64,000 nt of DNA from NCBI GenBank assembly GCA_030562195.1, contig CM060201.1, positions 28,378,067 through 28,442,066 of the forward strand, read 5' to 3'. Below the pieces are notes generated by a model. The model saw only the letters and a list, made by a program, of their open reading frames with translations. It was not told the origin of the DNA and made no database searches. Every line of letters starts with the position of its first letter. Within the stretch, counting starts at the first letter, position 1. The stretch comes from Nipponacmea schrenckii (taxonomy: Eukaryota; Mollusca; Gastropoda; Lottiidae). This document shows positions 20,853-33,350 of the stretch, piece by piece. Both the position numbers and the translations under genes were made by a program.

Positions 20853-22365
20853 CTGCAAATAGAAAACAAAAGTATTAAAGCGACAGAATCACCATCTAAT
20901 TGACCAGGCTTACCTAAGTCCCCGAATCGGCAATATTGTAGCCAAGCTAATCAGTAAGAGAGTTCCAAATTAGTGTGTGTACAAAGTTATACGCGTTTTT
21001 AAAGTTAGAATGACATGTCGACTATCTTGAGATATATGGAAAGTCATTGTACAGAAATAAAAAAAAAAAATTTTGGGATATATTTCAGGTTTTATGCGAC
21101 TTCTGTGCAGTCCTAATAGTTCTGAAGACTATGGTACAAGTTTTATGAATAACAAAACCATACTCTTTAGGTAAAATCTGTTGCTTTTTTGATGTAAAAT
21201 ATGCAGCCTTTAACATCTCGATTACTCATATTATAATATAGCTTTTAAAAAACGTGGTTATGTAAACTTAAATGTTACGTAATAATAAACAAAACGCCCT
21301 TCCCAATGTTTCGTGATGTTTTTTTTTTAAATTCTGAATCCCATTAGCCTTATCAGTTGGCGGTAGATTTGCAAGAAAATAGGTGTCAAATCATTGAAAT
21401 ATTTATAGATACAGACAGTGTTTGTTCATACATGTAATTGTATTTTCGACACACCTGATGCCAACGATGTTATAAAGAACAAATACTTATACCGTACTTA
21501 AGCTCAAACCTCAACATATTAAAAATTGTAACATTGCGGTTAGGCATTCTTACGAAAGCACATGCAGTTAGTGCTTGACATATAATAATATTGAACTCGT
21601 TCCATTCAAAATGACATTAAAAAAAAAGAAGTGAATGGCTTTCAGTAACTAATTTAATTTAAGAATGTTACTCTTGTAGTAACCGCACCCCATACTAATT
21701 TCTTTCATTTCCCATTACAAAACAGTTATGTCGAACTATACTAATAAAATAACAGGTACTGTGCCAAGTCCAACACCAGTTCTTGGGTAGTTGTAGGATA
21801 CTACACCAGTACATGGTCATAGTGATAAACCCGATCTTACTACGCGAACGCTGTGATGAGAAAACCGATCTATTAGCTACCACCCCTGGGAACATTGCCA
21901 AAAATTCGATCATATTGAGCCATCTGACTCTCCTTTTGCACTCACGGTATCTTAGTATCAACTCTGGGTACCTTCACAATTTAAGACAAAAGGCAAAACT
22001 TCACCTCATAATCTAAAAAGTATGAGCACTCCTGGAAAAATTGTTGAATGTCCACTCCATCGCAGTCCATTTTGTATTCAAGAGCTACAATTAATTATGA
22101 CATACATAGAGAAATACATAAGGTAATCTGTCAGGTAATCTGAGACCACCATTTAAGTAATTACCATATTATATTTTAATATACTTCGTAGTTTGATTAT
22201 TAATTGGCATCATTTCAATGATGTAGATGTTGTAATATGTAATTGAACAATTAAATGTAATATTTTTCAGCAGAGGGCAATAAATGAATTTTGCATGCTT
22301 TATCTGCAATATTGATCTTCTTAGTCGATTTTATTCGATATCTGAATGTTTGCGGTCGCATGTCA
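20853..22365. other. Upstream flank of the Ig gene, no gene seen
   Basis: Contains no exon that can be supported. It should hold the promoter or an upstream noncoding exon, but no clear TATA or initiator element was recognised. The overlapping short frames at 21695-22016 look like a decayed element and share no features with known proteins. Confidence 0.4.
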
Positions 22366-22369
22366 TTTT

Positions 22370-22575
22370 CATCTGAAATCTGAAATTTTGACATCATTCA
22401 TCAATATCATCTCTAACTGAATATCATTTCATATCTGAAATGTTGATGTATTACACCCATTTGATATCTTAATATCATCTCGTATCTGAAATGTTAATGT
22501 ATTACACTCATTTGATATCTGAATATTATTACATATCTGAAATGTTTATGTATTACATCAATTTGATAACTGAAT
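22370..22575. repeat. 51-bp tandem repeat (about 3.5 copies)
   Basis: ATCTGAAATGTT starts at 22433, 22484 and 22535 (51-nt steps), each followed by a GTATTACA and TTTGATAT phrase. The first copy is diverged. Confidence 0.85.
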
Positions 22576-25500
22576 TCCCGTTATTTTTGCACAAATTGCT
22601 GATTTCTGGGGCTTTTGCGATGTATAGAAAATGGATACATAAAAAACAGATAGTAAACTTTCTAGTTTGAGCTATTTTTGAACGAATTATAATAATTAAT
22701 AATTCTATTACTTCAATGACTATTCGCTTATATTCAAGACCCAAATTGAGCATCGAAAATGGCGAATCTGTCCCTTTAATGTCAATACTAAACAAGCATG
22801 ATTTATTCATCATCCTCGAGTATAGGGTGTTGTACTTGAGAACATCTTGAGAAAAGAAGAAATCAAAACAATCAGCGAAAAACAATCTTATTATTTCTTG
22901 ACGTATAGTTTGACGAGAAAACACCCAATATTAGTGCTAGATTTAGTTTGATTGGCAAGGTTCCATGACATTCGAGGTCTGAAAGATCATACATCAGAAA
23001 GGATCTTCTATTGATGATATATTCCATCAGTTAAACAACTTTCTTTTCTAGACTGTAGAATTCCTATGGTTTTCTTGTGTTGTTATATGAATTTATGTGA
23101 TATATAAGACATAGTACAATTTTACCATTTTGAAATAGAAGAGCACCAGGGTGGCTTTCATATCTTCAATAGTACAGGTAATGACGTCACGCTCATAAAT
23201 CCCTCGACAATACAATAGTCCCAACTGCGTTCTCTTTTTCAATACGTCACACATTCTGTTTATTCAACTTATTCTTAAGATCCTGTGCATTCGTTACTTT
23301 TTCATTAGTACGACCTTTACTCCCAACGACCAGAGAACAATCGGGATGCGATAAAATAAAATAGAATGTATTAAATCAGGCCAGTTTTAAAGTCTGTTTC
23401 AATAACCCTGAAATTGATTTTACAGCGCGGATGTTACATAAACTATAACGTATACATTTACTAACATCTATAGTGCGATCTGACAAACAGTTCTCAACAG
23501 TGTATCATAAACTATTTATAGTTACACCACAAGGTCAATAAATACATGCACATTCCAACAAGTACCGCAGTTTTATAACAGTTGCTCATCAAATCAAGAA
23601 AACCATCTTCCAGTCTCGGAATATTGCCAAAAAAACGTGGATTCCTCAATGAGAGTTCTTATCGTCTATACTTGTTCAAATGAATCATTTTTAAGATTTT
23701 TTTTGACTGTTTACGAGGCTACTAAATCTATTGAATGTACAGTGGGTCAAGGTTTGAGACATGTATTCGGGTTTTCCAATTGTATTTGATGCAGATCAGT
23801 TGGAGCAGGTTCAAGTGTAACAAATACGAGCCTCTGCATGCAATAGGTAGTTATAAATCGGTTTGTGTTGGTTCAGACAAAATTATCTTGAATAAAAACA
23901 CACATTGGGAATATTTTTGAATACGTCATTCATCTTGAATATTTTTAATAAGAATAGTCCGTATGTGGTATATTTATTGACAGAGAATTCACTGGGCAAA
24001 AACTGAAGCATCATCCCCAAGAAATTCGGAATGGAACTCTCTTAACGGCTAGTAGTATGCTTATTCATATATCCTGTATTACTGTTCGTATTCTTCTTTC
24101 TTCTGGAAAGCGTTGTTTCGTTGCGAGGTAATAATGCACAATAGGAATTGCAATAACGTACAATTATTGTAGTGCTGCCCTGCATTAAAAACAGGTTTTT
24201 TCAATAGTACATGTGATTTGAATCCTATTTTTATAAATCCACTTGAAAAAGTCAATATGAAAACCTGCTTAAAAGTGACTCTATATTTTATTTACTATAA
24301 CTGTTCAGTTGATAAAGTGCTACTTGAGATTAAATGTTACTAAGTCATTATGAAGACGATAACCTTTGGATTACTTAGCCTGACAACAGAGAAATAGAAT
24401 TCACATTTTTCTTGAAGCAATATGTATAAGATATAGATACGATGTTATCATTTGAAATGACCCGAATATAAGCTTTGACTTTGACTTGATTTCGGTTTGG
24501 TCTCTAATATCTTTGGATTGAACACTTTCGCGGGGAATTCCAGTAATATCTGACAGAATGTCCCTGTTTTGAAATGTGCTGAAATGGCAGGCGATCAAAA
24601 ACTGTTATTTTGTATTTTGTGAGGGAACCAAGGAAAGACAAACGTCAGTTATTTACATCAGTGAAATTTGATCATGCATCATCAGAAAAAAAAATATATC
24701 ATTAATGTGTAACAAGTGCAGTTTGTTTTATTTCATCATGAATTTTGAATACAAACGTGCTTCTACTTGATAACTTCAAGAGTAAAGTATTTCTTTAAGA
24801 GCATACTATACTTCTTTTCTCTTGATTGTACTTCAAGACTAATTATCGAGTAGGTAAATTAAACACCAAAGAAACAACAACAACAAATAAAAGTTAAGTA
24901 ACGTGGCACGTATACAATTTCGGTTATTGTTAAGTATGGGATACTAGAGAAAAAAACGCTATATGAATAAATGGGTTGATGAAGACGGGGCAATTGCGCA
25001 ATGTGGTGCTCTTGAGGAACATTTGACGTAAATGTTTGTATAGGTGATGTCACTCGGGTACACTAAACTTTTCAGAAGAAGTGCCAACTCTCATCCAATT
25101 AGTGGTTTTCAGTTGAGCTTTGTTGGAGCCACGACTCATAGACAGCGTTTTTATTTAAAACGTATAGACATATTTTTCAAACATGGCAAAAAAGTTGAGT
25201 ACATGTATATTTATTTAAGCAAACGCGGCAAATTGGACCATATTGGTTAAGGATGTGGCGGCTATCAATCAGAATAACGGTCAGTAGTTGACCACTAGAT
25301 GACCAATCAGCATTAAATGACCATCTTAATATGATTAGGTTCATTTCATGTACAGTATACGGTGTAGTCTAGTCCATTTATCACTGTCAAAGTTCTAATT
25401 TCCAAGTTTCGTGCTTGCAAACTGACAAATTTGTTAACGAGTCTACGATCTTGTAGAACTGTCAGCTTCCTTGTTTCTTACGGATAGTTTTTGGCTATTT

Positions 25501-27890
25501 TAGCCTTGCATCCATAGTAATACAAAATTTGCAAGCTGTCCTGGTGATGATTTTTAAGTGAATCGACAATTTCAGATGAGCTTTAGTCTGTGCAATATAT
25601 GAAGTTACAGACTACACACTGTAGAATATTCCCTTTGTTGACATATCTCTCCTGTTCGATGTGTTTATATATTATGCCTACGGTCCTGTCTAAAGTTGAA
25701 CTACACCGTTGTCCTGATTGGGGTTTCAGTTGGCACTGTCCTTCTATCACTTCTATGTTAAAGAAACCAAGCGCATTTTAAAATAGGCCACATATTTACC
25801 TGGTTCTGACAAGCACGAACCAGAAACACTAATTTGATTGATGCATTTCGTGTTAAATAAACGTACATTGAAACTAAATAATTAAGGTATTGAAAGTCAG
25901 AACGTTGAAGATTGGCACTGAGAAACGATCTACGTGTGAGTTGTATTTTTGATAAAAGTCAGAACACCTCCTTTTAATACATCAAAGACATTCTGCTAAT
26001 TTAGCACACGGTATTATATTAGACAATCTCCATTAGTACCACTATCAGGTCAATTTAGTTTTGGTAGTGTTGGAATCATGACCAACAGGCGGGGAGTGAG
26101 AATAATCAACCAAACAGCTGGTTACCATATACATCGTGTAATCAGAAGCTGATTAATCAATAAATCACCACCCCTGAAAATGTCTGTTAGGTCAGAAGTA
26201 CGATCTTCAAAATCGAGATTTTTCATTACCTCGAAATTCATATAAGTGAACAAGAGAACAAGGTTGTATGACTGCTTGCTTTATAACTAAATGAAAAGAC
26301 TACATTTATCCAGTTCTTACTATGGATGCTGGTCTACAAACGTTAGCGATGCTACCTCTATGCTACATCAGATTGTAATATAGTCTGATTATTTTTGTGA
26401 TTTTCTGGGGTTGTATAACGAAGTACGGCCTATACCACTAATCTCTAGAAGGCAGTTTACAATATTTTCCTTATCAAAAACATCATAAATAATATAATGT
26501 TTGAATGACATTTATAAGTAGATAGGACATTATATAATAAGAAACACTATTATGGATATACTACATGTACCTCGCTTTAATTTAATTAAAGCAACGTTTT
26601 AATTCATATACAGGAATCTTTATCAAGCAATAACGATGATATCAATTATTGAATTATTATATAATCATAAATAATAGCTGACAGTATTTCTTAAATATAC
26701 TATTTGCTTCCACGTATTTTCTTTCTGGAACTAAATTTGTTAAAAGGGTTAAAAACGTATTACATGTTTATTACGCAGTTTAATTTAGTTTGGTTCTCTA
26801 CAATTGCACGTTTATTTTGCTTAAATCCGTACAATAGTTTTCTTTCACCTAACAAATACCGCACTTTTTAGTTTTCTTACTGTCAAGTGTTAATGAATTT
26901 GAGAAACAACAAAACATATGACCCAAATAACAACAGAATGCCCCTTTAAGCTATACTACTACTAAATGAAAATGTACTAAATTAGGGATAATTCGGTATG
27001 AATTTTAAAGGTATGTAAATTAGAGTCTAAATATCGGATGTTTACATACTCCTATTAGATTATTCAAATACTTTATATCAATTTTTATAACACTGATCTC
27101 ACAATAATTTCGACCAAAACATTATTACCAATTAATGATTTTGACTTTTTCCAAATGTCAAGCAGGAAATGCGGAGTGTGTTCAAGTCTACCTTCTTACT
27201 AAACATTAAATACTCACTGAATAATTACTTAACTGAATATATTTGAACAATTACTTAATCGTCATCATTTACTCATTGATCATTTACTAGACATGATTTT
27301 GCAGTTTTTCTTGCAGTTGTGTCCGAAGTTTAATCAATTACATTTTGAACCAATTTGAACTCATCTACACAATCTAACATGCAATCAGCAGTCATAGAGA
27401 AAATGGATGTTGTTAGTCATATTGATTGACGACGTCATGCTAGGATAAGGATATATTGAATTAGGACAGTGGTCAATTATAGTTGTTAGATTCTACTAAT
27501 AAAGGATGTTGTTGATTCATTTAGTTATACTGGTCATTAATCAAACTATCCAAAATATCAATAGATTTGTAGTTCCGGTCAAATGCTAAATGGGTCCTGT
27601 CTCGAATAGTTAACCACAAAGATCCTACATTTCGAATAATCTTAGTATCTTTCAGACTCGACTGTGGAAATTTAGTGTAGTAATCGAGTCCAATAATGTT
27701 CAGTGCTCAAATAAAACCTACGCACCTTCCTTCATAGAGCCAAGCATCCTATAACGTTGTACGTATAAAGAAAGGGCGTTATGTAACCTAAAGTGATTAT
27801 TTCATTATATTATTAGTAAAGTCTACAGTTTATCCTTCATTAACATTCCTGCATTCTACAATAGCAATTAGTAAGCCAGGGGAGAAAGTT
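22576..27890. other. Gene-free stretch
   Basis: AT-rich sequence with stop codons in all frames; the longest frames are below 130 codons and have no recognisable composition. A perfect cAMP-response-type TGACGTCA occurs near 23183 but could be chance. Confidence 0.4.
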
Positions 27891-27891
27891 C

Positions 27892-29078
27892 TTAGGATTT
27901 CACTGAATACTAACAAAGGCATCATGGATGAGCATTAGGGTTTCACTGAATACTAACAAAGGCATCATGGATGAGCATTAGGGTTTCACTGGATACTAAC
28001 ATAGGCATCATGGATGAGCATTAGGGTTTTACTGAATACTAACAAAGGCATCATGGATGAGCATTAGGGTTTTACTGAATACTAACAAAGGCATCATGGA
28101 TGAGCATTAGGCTTTCACTGAATACTAACAAAGGCATCATGGATGAGCATTAGGGTTTCCTGAATACTAACAAAGGCATCATGGATGAGCATTAGGGTTT
28201 CACTGAATACTAACAAAGGCATCATGGATGAGCATTAGGGTTTCACTGAATACTAACAAAAGCATCATGGATGAGCATTAGGGTTTCACTGGATACTAAC
28301 AAAGGCATCATGGATGAGCATTAGAGTTTCACTGAATACTAACAAAGGCAATATAGATGAGCATTAGGGTTTCATTGAATACTAACAAAGGCATCATGGA
28401 TGAGCATTAGGGTTTCACTGAATAATAACAAAGGCATCATGGATGAGCATTAGGGTATTACTGGATACTAACATAGGCATCATGGATGAGCATTAGGGTT
28501 TCACTGAATACTAACAAAGGCATCATTGATGAGCATTAGGGTTTTACAGAATAATAACAAAGGCATCATTGATGAGCATTAGGATATCACTGAATGCTAA
28601 CAATGGCATCATGGATGAGCATTAGGCTTTCACTGAATAATAACAAAGGCATCATGGATGAGCATTAGGGTTTCACTGAATACTAACAAAAGCATCATTG
28701 ATGAGCATTAGGATTTCACTGAATACTAACAAAGGCATCATGGATGAACATTAGGATTTCACTGAATACTAACAAAGGCATCATGGATGAACATTAGGAT
28801 TTCACTGAATACTAACAAAGGCGTCATGAATGAACATTGGGATTTCACTGAATACTAACAAAGGCATCATGGATGAACATTAGGATTTCACTGAATACTA
28901 ACGAAGGCATCATGGATGAGCATTAGGATTTCACTGAATATTAACAAAGGCATCATGGATTAGCATTAGGGTTTCACTGAATAATAACAAAGGCATCATG
29001 GATGAGCATTAGGATTTCACTGAATATTAACAAAGGCATCATGGATGAGCATTAGGGTTTCACTGAATATTACTAAGG
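27892..29078. repeat. 43-bp minisatellite (about 27 copies)
   Basis: The unit reads CACTGAATACTAACAAAGGC followed by ATCATGGATGAGCATTAGGG and TTT. Copies start at 27901, 27944 and so on to about 29061. Copies differ at a few sites (GGGTTT versus GGATTT, GAGC versus GAAC), and copies carrying the same variant cluster, which suggests local duplication. There are no spacers, so it is not a CRISPR array. Confidence 0.95.
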
Positions 29079-29612
29079 TAAATTCAGTTTCGCGGTAGAG
29101 CATTACGAGTTCAAGTCTTCCTTGTTTCTTTCGATTCAAAGTTTCTTGGACATAGAAGAGATTTGCATTGGTAGTTTAGAAGTAGTAACTTTGTTATCAT
29201 AATTGAACTAATTGATAGCAATAATATAGAGATACCGACTTCCTTTCAGATAGCACCATCAAGATGACCTACTTAAATAGCATTAGAAACCAACTCAACC
29301 TCGACCTACAAGCTTCATGGTTATATAGGATCAACATTCATAGCCTCTATTACTGAGTCAATAATATTACTGATTCTTCATATTCACTTTGCTCGAGTCC
29401 TAATCCATCTTAAGAGAATCGATAACATATTAAGCATTTTGAAAATGAAAAAGTTTATAATATTGTTAACTTGTGAATCTGTACTACGCTGGTTCTAATA
29501 AGGGAGCCCACTTAGCCAATAGTTGAAAATAAATATGTCTTATACTACGAAATATGTCTGATTCACATAAGGCCTTCGCAAAAAGTGACGTGTTTAAATA
29601 CTTATTTTTAGT

Positions 29613-29769
29613 TAGAGGGGGGAAACTACTATCTCGTAGTTCCGGGAAAGCACGGGCCTAGGAATCAGACCTAATTTTTATTTCCTCGCACCGATCGGGA
29701 TTCGAACCCACGGCACCTAGTCGCCTAGCAGATGACAGTCCATCGCTAACCACTGAGCCATTCACCACC
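29613..29769 (-). mobile_element. Complete tRNA-derived SINE with 12-bp target-site duplication
   Basis: On the minus strand the element begins GGTGGTGAATGGCTCAGTGG (A box TGGCTCAGTGG) and carries the B box GGTTCGAATCC in GTGGGTTCGAATCCCGATC, as in a tRNA-derived pol III promoter. A tail of about 75 nt follows, ending in a C/T-rich run. Identical 12-bp copies CTTATTTTTAGT flank it at 29601-29612 and 29770-29781, marking target-primed insertion. It is too long and lacks the acceptor-stem pairing for a functional tRNA gene. The SINE family was not identified. Confidence 0.85.
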
Positions 29770-29781
29770 CTTATTTTTAGT

Positions 29782-31284
29782 GGAATTGCAGGAACCTAAA
29801 GTGTATGATTAAAAAATGGATTTGATGCCATCAGTGAACCCGATAAATTTTTACAAAACCTACTTACAACCTTTTGAAGAACGCTTTGGTGAGTGGTAGA
29901 GTGGTGTCTTATAATATTTCTGTAATATTAAGGCAAAAGGGGGCATCGCTTGCGTTGATTAAACAGTTTTCATAAAACGTAAATATAAATCGTTATCAGA
30001 AGTAGTTAATTTTCTTAAATCTCGGGAATTTGTATTAGCTTAGAAAATATAATCGAAATTTGATCGTAATAAGTTGTTGAACAGAACACCAACGGTTGGT
30101 ATCAGCAGTTAAAGCGATAAGGTTGACCTAGATTAGATAGTCTTTCACTAACTACTAATTCTGTAATCATTCCTTGGTTCCCCTTGGTACTTTATAGTAT
30201 TACTACATCTTTGAAGTTTGTTAAGATAACGACTAAGTACTTCTTTCGCTTCTGTGTTCAAACTTTTACAGGAAAAAATAACGGGTTTCAATCATGGAAC
30301 GAATCTTGCACTAAAAAAACGATTAACACATAAAAGACCAATCAAGAGGTTCTGTAAAATTTGTGAATTATCAATGACCCTATTCCTGTTTGTGTATCTT
30401 TTGTATTGCATTTCCTAGAAAATGATCTTTGGCTATTTTGTAAAGTTTTCTTCTCGGCGAGTGCATTGTCGAATACTACTCCTGTACACGTATTCAGTCG
30501 GAGAAAGAGTCCGTTTTTTTGGTTATTTCCTTGAGAGGTATCTTACCACCGTTTTCATTGATTCGGTCTAAACCGTTATTTTTGCACTTTATGAATGGTA
30601 ATGTCTTTATGATTGCAACGGGTCTTTTTTTTTCTGAAGACAAAACAAAAATGTAATATATGTTGTGCTTTTAGCAATATTAAAGTAAATTGGGAATACA
30701 TATGGTATATGTATTTAAATATTTATGTGCCTGCGTCGAAACACTTGATTATTATACAGTTCGGCAAAACTCTTGCCTACTGCATTTCATTAAACACAAT
30801 TAAAAGTAATTTAGTTATATGCCTCCTTCTTCTAGGCATAAATTCTCTTCAGCGTGCTACGTAGTTCTGTAGAACTAACCAATAGTTAATAGCGATCATA
30901 ATGGTTGTTGATCAAATTATTCCCAAATGTCAGACATTATAGCAGATTAAGTCAAGGTTGTATATTAATATAGAAAATATTATTGCCTTGAATATAAGTG
31001 GAAGGAATTACTAGGCTGAATAATGATATAATCAATGTGTTGGAATGTGTCCTGGATCTTTTAGAATTTGACGAGGTTTTCAATATGATCTCTTAAATTT
31101 CGCATTTCGTATCGCCATCACCTATTTCTTTTATTCCTTGCGATCCATTTTACATGGATCAACGTTCAAGTGGTTGTATAGGGCTAAAATGTTTGTGTGT
31201 TTCAGGGATACTGGAGGTATCACTTTGCACCATTCCACCTAGTTTTAACGCTCCTCGTTGATATTTCGAATGGTCAAATTGATG
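29782..31284. other. Gene-free stretch
   Basis: No gene, repeat array or recognisable element seen; AT-rich single-copy-looking DNA. Confidence 0.4.
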
Positions 31285-31350
31285 TTATCAGTGTCCCAGT
31301 GATACACAATTAGAAAATCTCTTTACAATCCCTTTAATATGAAACTTCTC
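31285..31350. repeat. Dispersed repeat, copy 2
   Basis: CAGTGTCCCAGTGATACACA, then TTAGAAAATCTCTTTACAAT and CCCTTTAATATGAA, match the intronic copy at 11650-11730 in the same orientation. Confidence 0.55.
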
Positions 31351-31700
31351 TTATTTTTTTGGTTGAATATATACGTTTGTTCAGGTCGACTTAAGCCAGC
31401 AAAACAGTGCAAGTAACACATACATCACAATTTAACTACTGCCTCATAATATCCGTATTCTGGGTATTAATAGGCATCATAGAATAGAACAATATGATTC
31501 CCCGTGATGTCTGCAAGTACCATCAATAATTCCCCAAGCCAAATAATGACACTGCTCAAACATGAAAGATAATAATTAGTACATTACCGCCATGCTATTA
31601 TGTCATTATTTCATTAATTTGATTAATGGTAAGGGTTTGTATTGGAGTTTGTTGTATTTGAACGTTGCAATTGTACATTAATCCGAATGACAATCTAGAG

Positions 31701-32130
31701 CAGTGCTTCTCAACCGGGGCCACATGGACCTCACAGGAGAGAATTGAAAGCCTTTGGGGAATTTGAAGGGAAGTGGGCAAATTGGGGAATGAGTGAAAAA
31801 TGGGTTACATCTAGATAGATAAATGTACTATAGGTGATTGATCACCAAGGAGCTTTGTTTGAAATCTTTTATTTGTGCTTTTGTTTTGTGTTTCCAGGAG
31901 AGAATCAAGCTTATCCGATATAAGGGGGCGCCCTCATATGTAAGGAGATGACTGCCCGGAATGGTCTCAAATTCGCGTATATTGATCCTAATTTTCAGAA
32001 ATTACATAGGAGAAGAGCGCTTCCTAGACCCTCCTCCAGTGGTTTCGAGCATGCGGAGTCATTAAACCGTCAAACATGGGGGGAAATGTAACGCCACATT
32101 TCGCCAAGGAGGAATCTCATAAAAAATCAT
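31701..32130 (-). mobile_element. hAT-like nonautonomous DNA transposon relic, copy A
   Basis: The left end CAGTGCTTCTCAACC is the type of terminal repeat seen in hAT-Charlie elements. The reverse complement of about 31890-32125 matches copy B at 53021-53306, including AGATTCC..TTGGCGAAATGTG, GAAAATTAGG.TCAAT and TCGGATAAGCTTGAT. The right terminal repeat is degraded. No transposase frame is present. Confidence 0.7.
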
Positions 32131-33234
32131 CAGTGCTAAGTATTAAGGTTTAATTATTTCCAAAGTCACAATACTAAATGGTTCTATCGTTGATATAAAT
32201 GTCACTAGAATGGCTCATATGATACAATAATTAAGATAATTAAAAGCCGGGATAATTACTACAGCTTAATTAATCTAAATATTGCCTGACACAAGTCATA
32301 TTGTGTCATGGAAAGCAATGTGTGTTTGTTTGTACGGGCCAGATGTCGCGATTATCATGCATGCAATCCAAACGACCTTGACCTTTGCAATTTTGAAGTC
32401 TTTGGAGATCATCTGTTACAAAGTCAATTCGTATACGTAAACATGGTGCATACATGTATTAAATCGAAAAATGTCAAACCATATCATTAAGTAAAGAGTG
32501 TTGTTTATAATTGATTTGAGAGTGTTCCTGCAGGATGTATGAACAATGAACATGCAGAGTGCAGATAAGCAATATCAGTCGTTATTGTCTGTGGACGTAC
32601 AGAGCTACCTTTGAAATGTAAGCATTCTTCTGATCTCCAAATCGTGCTTGGTTCAATACCATTGAACCTAATGTTATAGAGGTTATTTTCATTACACATT
32701 CCCCACGTGTATAAGTGAAAATAACCGTGGAGTATTTAACGAGAAATTATATTCAACCAGAACATCAATCAACAAAAGATTCCATATTTTCATTTCTTAG
32801 TGCATATGTTCTATTTAAAGCTATGTTTCTTACCCTTTAATCCGCTGTACACAAAAACAACCCTATGCCACCCAACAACAACTACCTTTATGTACCTTAT
32901 ACCAATTAGGTTGGACACTTTACATCTGATACTCTTGCATTTCATTTTCACCGTTTCAATTCATTTCCAAATACGTGAGGCATGAGTCATTTTCGGATTC
33001 AGATTTGAATTCAACTAATATCTGATCTTAGTAAATATATCAGTTATTGACTGAAAAAATTGATATATTAGCAAATATATATGGTTGTAAATCTACCATA
33101 AGAAAAATGCCAGGTAAATATATGATGTATACTCATAAAATCTGGTTTGTTAATTAACAGGTTTGGTTCACACCCTTGGTGAGTTGGTAAAAATAGAGCA
33201 ATAAACCAACTGATCTTACTAATTAACTAGAGAC
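32131..33234. other. Gene-free stretch
   Basis: No coding feature or array recognised. Confidence 0.4.
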
Positions 33235-33350
33235 TGGGTTTCCCGAAACATTCTTATTTCATGGTAACTTATATAGATAAATGGTAATATATTACCTACA
33301 ATTGGTATATGGCTTCTGATCCATACGTCAGACTCGTAAGTTACTAAATT
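33235..33350. repeat. Possible MITE-like dispersed element
   Basis: The phrase GGGTTTCCCGAAACATTCTT resembles the end of short DNA elements known from invertebrate genomes. A reverse partner near 33335 (CGTAAGTTAC) is weak. Low confidence, from pattern recognition only. Confidence 0.25.

Noticed and set aside
21695..22016. Overlapping open frames on both strands
   Set aside because: Neither has recognisable motifs; more likely a decayed repeat than a gene.
23183..23190. Perfect TGACGTCA (CRE-like) site
   Set aside because: An isolated 8-mer more than 2 kb from the gene start; expected by chance in a window of this size.
27892..29078. CRISPR-like array
   Set aside because: Repeat units are contiguous without unique spacers, and the genome is eukaryotic.
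29690..29769. Functional tRNA gene
   Set aside because: A and B boxes are present, but the acceptor stem does not pair, and target duplications mark it as a SINE.
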